DNA of 64,000 nucleotides from Sweltsa coloradensis (Eukaryota > Arthropoda > Insecta > Plecoptera > Chloroperlidae), in contig JAMZAV010003179.1 in assembly GCA_024449915.1 (NCBI GenBank), positions 62,001 to 126,000 of the forward strand, given 5' to 3'. The position numbers were made by a program, and so were the translations under genes. How positions within the stretch are numbered: the stretch's first letter is position 1; the number at the start of each line of letters is the position of its first letter. Of this stretch, positions 1 through 11,064 are shown one piece after another. The notes beneath the pieces were generated by a model. That model saw only the letters and a program-made list of their open reading frames with translations. It did not search any database and was not told the origin of the DNA.

Positions 1-388
1 TGTTGGGTGTAAAAATATAAAAAAAGTTCATACTAACTGGTATCGAACCCTAGAAAACCCTCCGTGCGGTATGCTGAATGCTTACCAGTAGGCCCATGCC
101 ATGCCCGCAGATTTTCGTCCCCGCTAGCTGCTTACTAACAAATGCTATCGATATTTTTAAATCACATTTTTATTTATTTGGTAGCTTAAATCGTAAAAAA
201 ATCTAGGCTGGTTTTGTAAACAGTTCTCAATAAACTTGTACCGAATGTCTGTTTAACAATTTCAGCGCATCTGATCAGCGGTTTGCGGCTGATTCGACGA
301 ACAGAGAGACAGACAGACAGACAGACAGAATCACAGAATGAGGGCCGTTTGGGTTGAATGAGACACCGGTCGCTCCGCTCCCCCGTTT
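1..388 (-). mobile_element. HLE-2 Helitron-like element, truncated by window start
   Basis: This is the terminal part of an HLE-2 element, cut by the left window edge. It ends in the HLE-2 signature, a CAGA-rich tract followed by a CGCTCC-type GC-rich end and GTTTA. It matches the last part of the two full copies at 15262-15898 and 15900-16534. The left part holds a tRNA-like segment. The gypsy remnant follows directly. Confidence 0.7.
33..112 (-). other. degenerate tRNA-like segment inside HLE-2
   Basis: Read on the minus strand this aligns with the better preserved tRNA-like copy at 16232-16303. The B-box region is damaged by small insertions. It is an internal promoter-like module of the repeat and not a functional tRNA gene. 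Confidence 0.5.
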
Positions 389-2455
389 ACATCAGGGGTG
401 TACAGTAATTTCACATTGATATTCTGACTAGAGCAAGACCTCCCACAGGATAATCGCGACGATGGGTCTTTATCGTTAAACACCACTTGAGGGTCTATGT
501 TCTGTTAATAAATGAATTTTTGTCCCCAAACTATAACAACGAATTTTCTTGAACAGGGCAATAATATGGCTACCATTCTCACACTTACAATTGTGAATAA
601 TAACGTTTCTGATTGATTAAGTTGTCTGCTTATGTAAAGTTTAGTAGTAGAGTGTATAGCTAGTGTAATTTTACTGGGAATAAATATTTACCGATCATGT
701 AAATAATCACACAATAAATACCGATGTAGCAATAAAAGAACTAACTGAACTGCAATTTGGATGTCACCATTTTCCTACGGCATTACCTGAGGCCATCAGT
801 GGTGATACAGAACGAATCCTTAAATCTGGTAAACTTATAATACTGGAGGAGTAATAGAGCTATCTTAGGTATTAAAATGCTTCTATTTGTTGTTTTTTCC
901 CAGGTAAAAGTTAAATCTTTTCATTGTTAGCTGGTCAAATGCGTCCGATATCAGAACTGTTTTATAAAACGACGAAAAAACTTGTGAGACTAATGAAAGG
1001 ATCGACTTTTTCATATTTTTATGGGGTAAAGACAAAACTTTTGGTCAATTTTCTCTTCATCTTTGACATCGGGAGACGAGATTACATGCCCTTAGTATTA
1101 AATTCCTTCCATCATGAGTTTACATTTTTTCGGGAGGAGAACTACTGAATACTATAATGTCTCTAGGTACACAAAACAATTTTTTCCAAATTAGTCCAGC
1201 AAGTGTGTTATCCATAATCTAGAGAGGTAGACGGTGAAATTAGCCATGGCCAACGGCATTCTGATACCTGATAGTGTCCATATGGTGTGCTCAAATCCAG
1301 ACCTTTCACGATGCCTCGGGAACAATTTTCTCCCTACCTTAAACCGGATTGTGCACATCTAACATTTGATATGGTTCCACCTAACATAGGCCTACTCAAT
1401 GTTTCCTGAATATTTGGTAGAGAAAAAACCTCTTAATAATTGCTTATCAACCCTCTGAATCTATTACAGGTCTAACTTTTTTAGCTTCTGTCTAAAGCTT
1501 TCTTATTATCCATTAACATTGGAGCTGGGCCATGCAGAAGAATATGGTTCGATTTTTCCTTGTTGCAATTTCGTTAATTTCTGTCTGTAAAGTTTATTGT
1601 TGTTGATAAGGTAATCTAAAGCGGTGTTTAGTAACAGTAATTATGTGTCTGTTATTAAATGATGCTGTACTTGTTAGTCCCACAACTATAGTATTTCCTT
1701 TTGTCAAGATTACGCCACTATTTTTATTCAGGACTTGTTTTATTAAAGTTATTTTATCATCGTTAGTCATGTCTCCTAATTCAAAAATATTCATAATGTT
1801 ACTGTCTGTTGCAGCTATCTATGCTTTCCTTCACACTCAAATAGGCCTTCTCTATTGCTATCTGCGACCTCCTGACCTTCAGTATATTGTTTTACTAAAT
1901 TGGAGCAACACATTAACATCTTATCACACTTGTGATAATAGCATTTACATAATTTTAATTTCGGATAATTTACCATTTCAATTTCCTGCAAAGAGGGGTT
2001 TAACATTACTTACTAACAGTACCTGTATAGACTCCGACCTGTCCTATGTGTGTGTTAATTATCCTCAGGGGACCAGTGCTATGTTTGGCTGGTTTATAGC
2101 TACACTGGGCAACAAACGACCATCCTCTGGGGAACACCTTAGGTACTAGGACATTTCCCTCTTAATATCTATATGATATTCTTAGAATACTTAGGGCAGA
2201 AATATTTCACTCTTTTGTGTAATAACTGCTCGTCCTAACAACACATTTGTTAGCTACATTTCCACGATCAGCTTTCACTGCTATCTATCCCAGTATCACT
2301 AGTCGTAAACTGTGTATCTCCGTGGGTCACTCTCGACCTTTTGTTGGGGGGGGGGATAGCACTTTCAACATTTTTCTTATCCTCGCTTCTAAAATCGTAG
2401 CCTCTGACTGGACTATTATTTTAAATCTCGTTTTTTTTCTTACCAATTAAGTCTA
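389..2455 (-). pseudogene. Ty3/gypsy pol remnant, copy 1
   Basis: This is a decayed pol region of a Ty3/gypsy LTR retrotransposon on the minus strand. The order from high to low coordinates is the linker after the protease, the segment before the reverse transcriptase, then the reverse transcriptase fingers and palm. Fragments near 1594-2006 contain DMTNDDK and the linker words TEGQEVADSNREG. It is broken by many short indels. Copy 2 at 16535-20155 is the same region in the same order. Relative to copy 2, about 190 bp next to the HLE-2 end are missing. I see no integrase, gag or LTR. Family assignment is firm from the better copy; boundaries are approximate. Confidence 0.75.
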
Positions 2456-3256
2456 TGTATTCACACATATTATTACACTTTTATGTTTTTTAAACTAAAT
2501 TGTGCTGATAAAAAATACCCTTTCTCAACTATGTTACCACTATGAATATTAGCCAACTAAGAAAAATTGCACAATTATTCTTTCCCTGCCAACTACAAGT
2601 TAATTGCTGCAAAAATCATGTTTTTGCAGTGCTCTCCTACAATTGCATATGATATGAGGACAATAAAAGATGGATGTAGAACACTCAAGAGAAATGAGGT
2701 CCATGAATGGATCGTTCTGAACATATTTTGAAACTTAATAGCTTTAATACTTTTGGCGTTGGCGATGTGATATGTTTTGGTAGTCGCCCGCGGCCAAGTG
2801 CATAGCGATATAAATAGTAAACGCATCAGTAGCAGTCAAGTCTTCAACTTCCATGACTCACAGCACATGTGGGTACGCGTCTAATTGGCCGCTCTTGAAG
2901 GTTTGCTATTTATTTTCTCCTTTATTCCACTATTTTTGCCCCTTGTACCCAGATACTCCACATGACTCGCTCACAGTCGTCCAACACGACATTGGCGTTC
3001 CCTAGTCCTAGTTTGGACGAGTGAGCTAATGAGTCCTACAACGCAAGTACGAATGGCTCTTCATTATGACACTAGACGTTTGTAAAATGTTTGTTTCGAT
3101 GCCAAACGCCGAACGGCCTTAACGGGGGGAGATGGAGCCGGAAATTTTGGACAACAATCCTTGACTAGTTAACTGTGAATTCTAGCAAAATGAAAAATCT
3201 GTTGCGATTTAATCCTACAAGAAATAATAAATTGAAACATTAGCAGAAATGTGTTT
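2456..3256. repeat. right part of the duplicated block, with an inverted HLE-2-like end
   Basis: This has no coding content. It matches 20156-20957 and so belongs to the segmental duplication. Around 2940-3256, read on the opposite strand, it resembles the HLE-2 body and its GAGTGAG-type terminus, so the gypsy remnant has HLE-2-related sequence on both sides. Similarity to copy 2 stops just after 3256. Confidence 0.6.
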
Positions 3257-4216
3257 AGGGTAAAGTATACCGTTTCTTTAGTAAATTTCGGGTAGTCGTG
3301 GTCAATTTCATTCATAAACAACCCTGTCTACTGAGATATGACGTCACACGTCTTTCACATAAAAGCGCAGGAGAGAGTAAACGTAAAACTTTGTACCTAA
3401 CTCTGTGGAATAGACAGTTTTTACTTTAGAGTGTTATATAAACTACGGCGATGGTGTTTTTAAGTGAATATCTACTGATTCTGTACACCAGCGCTAATAT
3501 CTACGACTGAGGAGACTTCCCTATTGTAGGCATCGATCCCAATAATGTAGTAGGGCCTACCAATAGGTTATCAAAATTAGCATACTATAGGCCAGAGGAC
3601 TTCTTAGCCTAGCTTTAGCATTAGCAACTAGTTAAAAAGGACCTTCTTATTTTAAATATAGGCCTACAATTATGTTAAGGAGAATGTTAAGAAACATGCA
3701 ACAGAGCGTAACATTTTGTAATTTACATTTTAATCTTAGTAATTTACTTTTAAGTAGGCCTATTTAGGTATAATGCTTCAAAGTTTTTAATTTTAAAAAC
3801 AAGTTTCTTGACTTGTAACTGTCTTATCTTAGCTTTGATTAGTTAGTTATTGGGTTTGTACCTGGCCTAGGCCTCATTAATTATCGTGTCTTTGGCAGTC
3901 TTAATAACCTCTACTGGACCGCTAGAAACATTTATAAACATTTGACCACCCCTTCCCTAGAAACCATAAGGCAACAATTAAGATCTAGGGACAGATGCAC
4001 AAAGTAACGTAGGTATCGACCCACAGCTAGCTGGCTACCAAGTGTGAAAAAAGTGTCAACATTCAAACACAGCCTAATATTATTTTCCATAGGCACGTAG
4101 TCCGCGTACAAATGTTTGATCACTTAGTACCGGTAGCTGTGGTCGGTCAGTAAGCGACGGTTGTGCATCCGGCCGTTTTACCTCTAAACATGTCTGAGCT
4201 CAATGAGATTCCTTAC
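3257..4216 (-). other. visible part of PLAA intron 2, no further exon seen
   Basis: This AT-rich stretch with scattered AGGCCTA words lies downstream of PLAA exon 2. I searched it for the next WD40 exon on the minus strand and found none, so intron 2 must be longer than 4.2 kb and contain the gypsy/HLE-2 block. The short ORF at 3932-4123 has no recognisable similarity. Confidence 0.6.
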
Positions 4217-4410
4217 CTGTATTTGAGTGACCTTTTAAAACATAGATCACCTTGCAAGTTAAAAGGTCATACACGCATATAGTGTGGTCGTTACTACCAG
4301 TCAAGATAAGCCCATTATTGTTTATTTCGTCAGGAGGTAAGTAGCATACGCAGGACACAAAGTTTGTGTGACCAACCAAAGTTTCTGCTTCGAAGTAACC
4401 ACCATTTACA
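4217..4410 (-). CDS. PLAA: PLAA exon 2 (WD40 repeat)
   Basis: This is the second coding exon of phospholipase A2-activating protein (Doa1/Ufd3 family), a WD40, PFU and PUL domain ubiquitin-binding partner of p97/Cdc48. The 194-bp exon encodes GHTNFVSCVCYLPP, then ILTGSNDHTICVYDL and YVLKGHSNT, matching the second WD40 blade of animal PLAA, where SNFVSCVC and ATGGNDHNICIF are the usual words. A pyrimidine-rich acceptor ending CTACAG precedes it and a GTAAGG donor follows at 4216-4211. The exon 1 overhang AG plus the first base T gives an intact serine codon, so the splice phase agrees. The exon ends in phase 1, as expected for a following valine. No frameshift or stop is present. The remaining WD40 blades and the PFU and PUL domains lie beyond the window start. 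Confidence 0.92.
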
Positions 4411-4852
4411 CTGTAGACAAAGAGAAGACAACCTAGAAAATGTATCGAGCTGGAAAATGAACATTTGCAGAGCTGATGATTAGGACTAGGTAGGCCTAGT
4501 CAAGGGAAGATGGATGTAGGGATGGGTCTAGCGTTCTATGGCTTCACTGTGGATGCAAAATGCTAAGAGCAGTGTGGGTGGAGATAGACCAACAGCAATG
4601 CGGCAACAGCCTACCTAGCCTAGGCCTAGAGCCACAACAGGATTTCCTGGGAAATAGAGAAGAGTTGGCAACCCTATTCACAGGGGTTATACAAATACCT
4701 AAGCACAGGCCTAGTGGCTAGGCCTGAGTCTTAAATTTGTAGGTTCAAAAACAAAGCAATTTTTGCTTGACCCTAGGCCTACAGGAAGCCTAGGCCTAGG
4801 CTAATCAATGCCTTCATTGATTGCAGTCAGTACTAGGCCTACATTTTCTTAC
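4411..4852 (-). other. PLAA intron 1
   Basis: This 442-bp intron starts with GTAAGA (minus strand, from 4852) and ends CTACAG at 4411. It is rich in the palindromic word TAGGCCTA, which also recurs from 3500 onward. Confidence 0.85.
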
Positions 4853-4989
4853 CTATTTGGTTTCCAAATCTTTGCCGTTCTGTCTCTGGATCCAGATACT
4901 ATGTTATTGTCATCAGTGACAGTAATACATCTCACATCCAATGTATGACCATACAGAACACAGCCGAGTTTATAAGGAGGTGAAGCCAT
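4853..4989 (-). CDS. PLAA: PLAA exon 1 with start codon
   Basis: First coding exon of PLAA, 137 bp, with ATG at 4989-4987. It encodes MASPPYKLGCVLYGHTLD, then VRCITVTDDNNIVSGSRDRT and AKIWKPN. That is the first WD40 blade: the LxGHxxDVR opening and the SxSRDRTxxxW closing words are diagnostic of PLAA amino termini. The donor GTAAGA follows at 4852. The start is chosen because the length before the first GH dipeptide fits the family and no upstream in-frame continuation is needed. Together the two exons give the first 110 codons of an intact-looking gene. They are too short for simple ORF calling and are the only clear host coding sequence I found here. Confidence 0.93.
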
Positions 4990-5270
4990 TCTTTAGCTAA
5001 CACAAATGCAATTATTACGAATAAACACCTTGGTTTCCCAATAAAGTCTTATTTTATGAATTACAAATCAAATTTGGATTAATACCAGTCATCACAATAA
5101 TTATCTACGACCGAAATAGTGGAGTCTCACACAGTTTGTAGGTTATGTTAACCACCGCTTTGTTGAAGATGATGACAACTGTGTTTTTGGATTATTTACT
5201 GCCTTCTAAACTAGCGCGTCTTTTGAAACTGGCAATGCCACAGATTTAAATATCTACGGGCAATGCCCTT
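4990..5270. other. PLAA 5' flank, no defined promoter motif
   Basis: This gap between the PLAA start codon and the HLE-2 element at 5271 should hold the 5' UTR and core promoter. I see no TATA box at a convincing spacing and no CpG-dense island. The HLE-2 complex therefore sits within about 280 bp of the start codon. Confidence 0.45.
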
Positions 5271-5434
5271 CTAGGAAATCGCCAAAGTCGTTGTTAGACG
5301 AATGAGTGAGCCATGTGTTGAGTACCGGGTAAAATTCCTTTTCTTCACCCTACCTAAGGCCTGCCTAGCCTCTAGAGTGGCGCATTATGGCCTTACAGTT
5401 GACGCGCCCTTTTTACCAAACTAAACTTAAAAAC

Positions 5435-6233
5435 CAGTGTTGAATTTAGACTTTTCATCCCGGGGGGCTATATAAGATCCCGGGGGTAATACCTAGGGAC
5501 TAAGTACGGGGGGTTTGGGGGCGATTCCCCCCAACAATAGCGCCGCAGGCCAAATTTTCGAAAATCAGGTTTATAGAGTGCGTTTGGTGCGTTTTAGAAA
5601 AAAGTTGTGATCTGAATGCAATTCCAAAATAATGTAGTTTTTGTGTGTTGTTGTGTTGTGGACGCTAAAATTTCCTGAATATCCACTAGATTTCACCTTC
5701 AAACCGCTAGATTCACAAAACGGTCATTTTAGCAACGAAAACGATAAATACAATATTTTCCAAAACAGGGTGAAATACTGTGTTTTTTTTTACCAATCAC
5801 AGCACGATTTTGTAAAATTTCACTAATAGGAAGCATGTATCAGTGTTTAGCCTAATACACAAGGAGAACTGCGTTGACCCCTCCTTCTACAGGATGTCTA
5901 CGTATTGGTTACCTGATAACAGTGTTTTCGCATCGAAAAGTACAATTTACCCCACATACTGCATCTGTATCAGTCCTGCAAGCGCGAGCCAACATACAAA
6001 AGAAGACATAATTGGGAATTTCCTAACAGAAGTCGGAACCCTTCGAAAGGCCATACATTCACAAAACGAGTTGCTGACCTCGTGAGATGCCCACACCGCC
6101 TTCAAAGCAATATGTTCGTGCCTTTTCAAAAACGAAAAAGTGACATTTCAAAATGAAGGAAATAAAGTGCATTTAGTCAATTTATTCCCGCCCCCCCCCC
6201 CCTCCCCCGGGATTATAGCTGGATTCAACACTG
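5435..6233. mobile_element. hAT-like non-autonomous element with 8-bp TSD
   Basis: The termini are CAGTGTTGAAT and its inverse ATTCAACACTG, each followed inward by CCCGGGG-rich sequence. Flanks are a perfect 8-bp duplication, TTAAAAAC, at 5427-5434 and 6234-6241. A CAG(T)G terminus with an 8-bp target duplication is the hAT hallmark. The 799-bp interior has short ORFs on both strands with no transposase similarity. Confidence 0.85.
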
Positions 6234-6254
6234 TTAAAAACCCTATTATTTATA

Positions 6255-6978
6255 CTAGGAAAACGCTTAAGTCCCGCCGCGTTGTTGGATGAGCGTAATT
6301 GGTGCATTGAGCTGCCATGTGTTATGCGGATTTTCTGTTGTTCTGTGAAAAAATCATTACTAAGTTGAAGATCTTTTTTAAATTATAATAAATAAAATAA
6401 AATATTAACTTAAATTTTTAATTTTTTTTATTAATCGTAATTTAAAAAAAAAGAAAAATCGTAATATTGAAATTTTTATAAGAAATAATTATTCGATTGC
6501 GCACAAATTTTACACGAATATATTAATTCATAAAATTAAGGTTCTGTGAAAAAGTCAAAGTCAAAGAATTGTTTAAAAAAAGAAAAAAAACGTAAAATTT
6601 CGATTTTCATAAGAAATAGTTTTTTCGATTGCGCTCAAATTTCACACGAATACCTAAATTCATAAAATTAAGGTTCTGTGAAAAATCATTAAATCGGACA
6701 AAGCATGTAGGTGTTATAAGCTGACGAAATTTTTAAAAAATCAAAAAAAATCGTAAAATTGCGATTTTCATGAGAAATATTTTTTCGATTGCGCTCAAAA
6801 ACGTGGCAGTTCTAAGTTTAGAGATTTCGAAGGTCTCCATAAAATTTCATCGCAATTGGAGTATCGGTTTAGCCGGAATCGTGTTAACAGACGCACACAA
6901 AAAAAGAAGAAAAAGGAAAAAACATTGCGGATTTTTTTCTCCAGTGTAGTGAAATGGAATCTTTGCTACGCTCATCCA
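6255..6978 (-). mobile_element. HLE-1B Helitron-like element
   Basis: It runs from CTAGGAAAACGCTTAAGTCC to GCTCATCCAA. Internally it carries three degenerate repeats of about 150 bp, each with a TTCGATTGCGC word and TAAGGTTCTGTGAAAAA, then the shared GGTTTAGCCGGAATCGTG module. It was inserted into the HLE-2 palindromic arm. No target duplication is visible. Confidence 0.8.
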
Positions 6979-7060
6979 ACCAATAAAACTTAAATGCAAA
7001 TTTTCCCGGATACTCAACACATGACTTGCTCACTCGTCTAACAACGACTTTGGCTTTTCC

Positions 7061-7141
7061 TAGTCTAGTTGGCTAAAGCGCCCTTTGAGGCTTATATACC
7101 CAAAATGTGGGAGACCTGGGTTCAATCCCCTGGTCAGGAAA
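7061..7141 (+). other. tRNA-like segment (type ii) inside HLE-2
   Basis: The A-box-like TAGTCTAGTTGG and the B-box GGGTTCAATCCC are correctly ordered and about 45 bp apart. The same segment lies at 34022-34105. It is probably a tRNA-derived pol III promoter module. An anticodon arm is not convincingly foldable, so I do not call a tRNA gene. Confidence 0.65.
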
Positions 7142-7217
7142 GATTTTATAATTTCTGGATTGTATTTTTTTTAAATGTAGAACATGTTTTGAAATGCATA
7201 TAACGCAGTGTAATCTA

Positions 7218-7969
7218 CTAGGAAAACGCTGAAGTCCCGCCGCGTTGTTGGATGAGCGTAATTGGTGCATTGAGCTGCCATGTGTTATGCGCATTTTTTG
7301 TTGTTCTGTGAAAAATTCATTACGAAGTTAAAGATTTTTTTAAAAATAAATTAAATTAAATTAAAAATTAACTTAATTTTTTAATTAATCGTAATTTAAA
7401 AAAAGGAAAAAATCGTAATATTGAAATTTTCATAAGAAATAATTAATCGATTGCGCACAAATTTTACACGAATCTATTAATTGATAAAATTAAGGTTCTG
7501 TGAAAAAATCATTACAATAGGATAAAGCATGTAAGTCTTATAACTCAAAGAATTGAATTTAAAATGAAAAAAACGTAAAATTTCGATTTTCATGAGAAAT
7601 AATTTTTCGATTGCGCTCAAATTTCACACAAATATCTAAATTCATATAATTAAGGTTCTATGAAAAAATCATCAAAATCGGATAAAGCATGTAGGTGTTA
7701 TAAGCCGAAGAAATTAAAAAAAAATCGAACAAAATCGTATAATTGCGATTTTCATGAGAAATAATTTTTCGATTGCGCTCAAAAACGTGGCAGTTCTACG
7801 GTCAGAGATTTCGAAGGCCTCCATAAAATTGCATCGCAATTGGAGTATCGGTTTAGCCGGAATCGTGTTAACAGACAAAGAAAAAAAAGAAAAAACAATC
7901 CGATTTTTTTCTCCAGTGTAGTGAAATGGAATCTTCGCTTCGCTCGCTGCGCTCGCTACGCTCATCCAA
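7218..7969 (-). mobile_element. HLE-1B Helitron-like element
   Basis: It runs from CTAGGAAAACGCTGAAGTCC to CGCTCATCCAA, 752 bp. The HLE-2 copy near 34165 provides the empty site: flanks ending CGCAGTGTA(A/G)TC(T/C)A and beginning TCATCTGTGAC join with no duplicated bases. The internal 150-bp degenerate repeats are as in the copy at 6255. Confidence 0.85.
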
Positions 7970-8055
7970 TCATCTGTGACAATACTATGGAAAACGTAGC
8001 CAGTACGAAATACGTGTAAATATTGCAAGGTTCACTCAATATCCGAGCGGAATTG

Positions 8056-8290
8056 ACGGTTAAATAAATAAATAACTTCGTATTTAGAGTCTACCCACTC
8101 AGTGAAATAACTGATTTTTAATGGGGGACAGTAAATCTGAGCGACTAAACTAACCCTGTAGGCCCCGACACATTCGACAAGTGAGCGATAATCATCCATA
8201 GATCGGAATTTTAATAGGAAATATAGCAATAAGTGGATGGACAGTGCGAACACCCGCGGATTAACGTCAGAATCAACAAGGCCGATTCGT
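8056..8290 (-). mobile_element. SINE-A fragment, reverse, nested in HLE-2
   Basis: On the minus strand this reads the SINE-A 3' half: the GATTCTG word, a CAGGGTTGG-like region, CCCCCATTAAAAATCAGTTA, then CTGAGTGGGTAGACTCTAAA and an ATTTATTTATTT tail. It lacks the HLE insertion that splits two other SINE-A copies at the CAGTTA site, so it serves as an empty allele of that site. Confidence 0.7.
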
Positions 8291-8813
8291 ACCTTGAGAG
8301 TGGAAGATTTGATACACCTAGGGCACTGCATTTCCACAGCCTGACAAAATAACAAACAAAAAATATGTTTTCAAAAACTAAACCATTGTCGTTGAAATAA
8401 TTCCTAAACAATCTCAGCGTATTTTTCAATTTATTATTTCTTGTAGGTCTAAGTCGCAATGGATCTAGTTTAGATCTAGATCTGGTTTTGTATGCAGTTA
8501 TCAGTTAACTCGTACCGGATGTCCGTTTATTATTTTAGCACAATCTGTTCAGCGATTCGGCTGATTTCCGACGAACACACAGAATAAGCGCCGTTTGAGT
8601 TGAATTGTATCCTCAGTCGCTCCTCCACCTTGTCTTATTATACTGATTTTTTTGCTAGAATATATTTTTTAAAATTGAATGAGTGAGCAGGGGCGCTGGG
8701 TTTTCTAAATTCCGAGGGGTGCTGACTGCTGATATATTTCACTAACATTTCGAAGACTGCCCGTCAGTGATTTTCTAAAACGGTTTTGCTGCATTGTTTT
8801 GTGGTGTACTTAA

Positions 8814-9266
8814 CAGGCACGTAGGAACGTTTTGAAAGTTGGGGGGGGGGGGGGGGGGGGGAGAAATCAATTTGAAGATTTTGTTGGCGGTAGCTAAGGT
8901 CTGGGGTAAAGCCCCAGCCGCTGGAGGCCCGTTCGCCGAAGACTATAATCACTATAATCACCATGCATACTACAGTATTTCCTCATGTTTTAACTGCTTT
9001 CGGACTCTGTAAACGATGTTTTACTGTAACTATATCTGCGATCTAAAAACTAAAAAAAATTCGTAAAGTGGACCATTTTAGTAAATTCCAACCTTATTCT
9101 TGATGTAATGACGAATCATACCGGCAAACATGTATTCATTTTACTAAGGTGACTGTCGAATTATAAAAGTGTAAGGTCATATTATTTACTACATAAATTC
9201 TGGGATTAATATTTAAATCACGTTAATTTTGCCCCCCTCCTTGCCCCCCCGGTTCCTACGCCACTG
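8814..9266. mobile_element. small TIR element, CAGTGGCGTAGGAAC family
   Basis: Left end CAGGCACGTAGGAACG and right end GTTCCTACGCCACTG form the inverted repeat, with G-runs and C-runs inside. It is the same family, in opposite orientation, as 49584-50021: both share an interior with a CGCAGATA word and a TACTACAG or CTGTAGTA word. No matching target duplication is visible at this copy. Confidence 0.65.
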
Positions 9267-9337
9267 TTCTTTTTTATATCAGTAATGAAATTAAACTGTG
9301 TAATTGTCATGATTTGTTGATTTCGGTATATTTTATT

Positions 9338-9658
9338 CAGTGGCGGATATAGCCGTGATTCTTGGGATTAAATTTCAAGATTTTCATGCACATAACTGTA
9401 TAACGAAAAACTATCTACGTATCTGGGGGGAAGCGAGTACGTTTTTTACAAAACTAGTGCATGCTTAAAAGCTATGGGTGTTACCGCCCCTTGAAGGCGA
9501 GAAAATTTGCTAATTTACAACTTTAGATGGTGGCCTCATAACTAGTAAAAGAATCGAAAATGGCACAATGATTGGCTGCGCAATCAAAATAGGAATGTTG
9601 TGGGGGAGTGGGGATGACGATCGCCCAAACGCACTGCCCCCCACTGTATCCGTTACTG
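9338..9658. mobile_element. small hAT-like element
   Basis: Ends are CAGTGGCGGATATAG and, inverted, CAGTAACGGATACAG. The flanking octamers ATTTTATT and ATTTTGTT differ at one base, consistent with an aged 8-bp duplication. It is 321 bp with no coding capacity. Confidence 0.7.
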
Positions 9659-10039
9659 ATTTTGTTGAATCATTTTAGCCTCTCTACATATGAAAAAATA
9701 TATAATATATTCAAAATTAAAAATGTAAATTCCCGTTTCTGTTCAGGCATTACACAGGAAAGGTCAACCAGTATATTTCATGGTTGTAGATTTGTTATTC
9801 GCAAACCAAGAAAATGCTAAAGGACAATTTCCACAATTGAGTCACAATCAGAATTATCCGTTTTACACCATAGACCAGGCTTGCAAGATTTACCAAAAAT
9901 AACTAATCTCTAACCTAACTATAATTCTGTGAACGTTTTTGTAAATGTAGATTGCTCAAAACATTGTTATTTTATCGACCGATTTTTGTTTTAAATTCAG
10001 AATATTTGGAGGGGTGGGCAGCACCAGCAGCACGCCCTG

Positions 10040-10113
10040 TGAGTGAGTGAGTGAGTGAGTGAGTGAGTGAGTGAGTGAGGAGTGAGTGAGTGAGTGAGTA
10101 AGTAAGTAAGTAA
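10040..10113. repeat. TGAG microsatellite passing into TAAG
   Basis: This is a run of GTGA units that begins at the target duplication of the hAT-like element and grades into GTAA units, which are the 3' tail of the reverse LINE-D. Confidence 0.9.
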
Positions 10114-11064
10114 GTTTTATTTCCACACACATAGCATATTACATTATAATAATTAACACTTTGTGATGACCTCTAAGATTATATTGCCTGGGATAAGTAT
10201 TTATTTTCTTATTCCTAAACAAATAAACTTTGTTATTGAGGTGTTTGGAAAGGTGCAATTGCTGAATCAAGCAGGATGCAAATTGAGAGATACTCCGTCA
10301 CATTTCTATCCTAAAAATAAATTTACTTGATAATTAATGCCTTAGTCTTAGTTTGTACATATCATAACAATTTTACTGTTGGCTATTTAATAGAATTTGA
10401 GTGCCTCGTATATAAGAGAATACGAATGAAACGAGAGAACAAATATTTGTCTAGTTTTTCTTGTGGGCCGAGATAAGTTTCAATTTAAGGCAGTACATAA
10501 AAAAAAGAAAAGACATAAGAGACAAAAAAGGCAAACAAATATTAATATAATAATCAGACTTAAATGAATCTAGAGAAATAAGACAACTATAAGACAAAAG
10601 TTAAGACACAAGACAAAAAAATGAGCCTACCATACAATATATCTTAGCCTATTTGTGGAATACAAACATAATAATAGTACACTATATCTATACCTATTAG
10701 GCCTATTAAGAATTGTAGTATAAAGATAGGCCTAACAGTGTTATAGTAGTTTGTCCTTCAAAAATTCCTCAATAGAGTAATATGCTTTGTTACATAGGAG
10801 TTGTTTTAGTTTGTTTTTAAAAATGCTCATACTAGAAATGGCTTTAAGACTTGTCGGTAGCTTGTTAAATAATTTAGAACTAATATAATTGGAGTTAAGT
10901 TGTAAATGTTTTCGCTGAGATAATTAGTGTGTATGTTGTTTGCTTGTCTTGTGTTATGGCTGTGAATGCTATTGTTCTTGCCAATTTCTTCATTAATCAT
11001 AGATTTTTTAAAATTTAGTACGGATTGAAATATGTATAGACTGTAGAAAGTGAGTATTTTGTGT
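10114..11064 (-). mobile_element. LINE-D, 5'-truncated non-LTR retrotransposon
   Basis: On the minus strand it holds the last part of ORF2 (stop at 10741), about 630 bp of 3' UTR, and a tail reading GGAAATAAAACTTACTTACT. Tails made of short tandem repeats are usual for CR1/Jockey-type LINEs. It sits inside the TGAG array, which continues on both sides. Confidence 0.8.
10741..11064 (-). pseudogene. LINE-D ORF2 C-terminus
   Basis: This is the carboxy-terminal part of a LINE reverse transcriptase protein, downstream of the catalytic domain. It reads KILTFYSLYIFQSVLNFKKS, then IHSHNTRQANNIH, then after a frameshift near 10910 SSKLFNKLPTSLKAISSMSI and FKNKLKQLL. The order NTRQ, KLFNKLP, IFKNKLK is the usual ending of CR1/Jockey-group ORF2 proteins. 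The apparent long ORF that begins in the microsatellite and runs into this segment is a chance fusion of the repeat translation with the real LINE C-terminus. Confidence 0.85.

Larger units (their letters stand above)
5271..8638 (-). mobile_element. HLE-2 Helitron-like element with four nested insertions
   Basis: The element opens with CTAGGAAATCGCCAAAG and a GAGTGAGTGAGCC-type arm and closes near 8638 with the HLE-2 GTTTGAGTTGAA and CAGTCGCTC words. It aligns piecewise with the HLE-2 copy at 33751-35005 once four later insertions are removed: a hAT-like element (5435-6233), two HLE-1B copies (6255-6978 and 7218-7969) and a reverse SINE-A (about 8056-8290). Between them lie the palindromic arm pair, the tRNA-like segment and the HLE-2 body. 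No coding capacity is seen. Confidence 0.7.
8688..10039. mobile_element. hAT-like element with TGAGTGAG target duplication
   Basis: Termini begin CAGGGGCGCTGGG and, inverted at the right end, CAGGGCGTGC, both followed by an ACCCCTCC-type inverted stretch. The flanks are the identical 8-mer TGAGTGAG at 8680-8687 and 10040-10047. The 1352-bp interior contains two smaller elements (8814-9266 and 9338-9658) and no transposase. Confidence 0.75.

Noticed and set aside
1643..2149. 168-codon plus-strand ORF
   Set aside because: It lies antisense to the minus-strand gypsy pol remnant, which carries the recognisable protein motifs.
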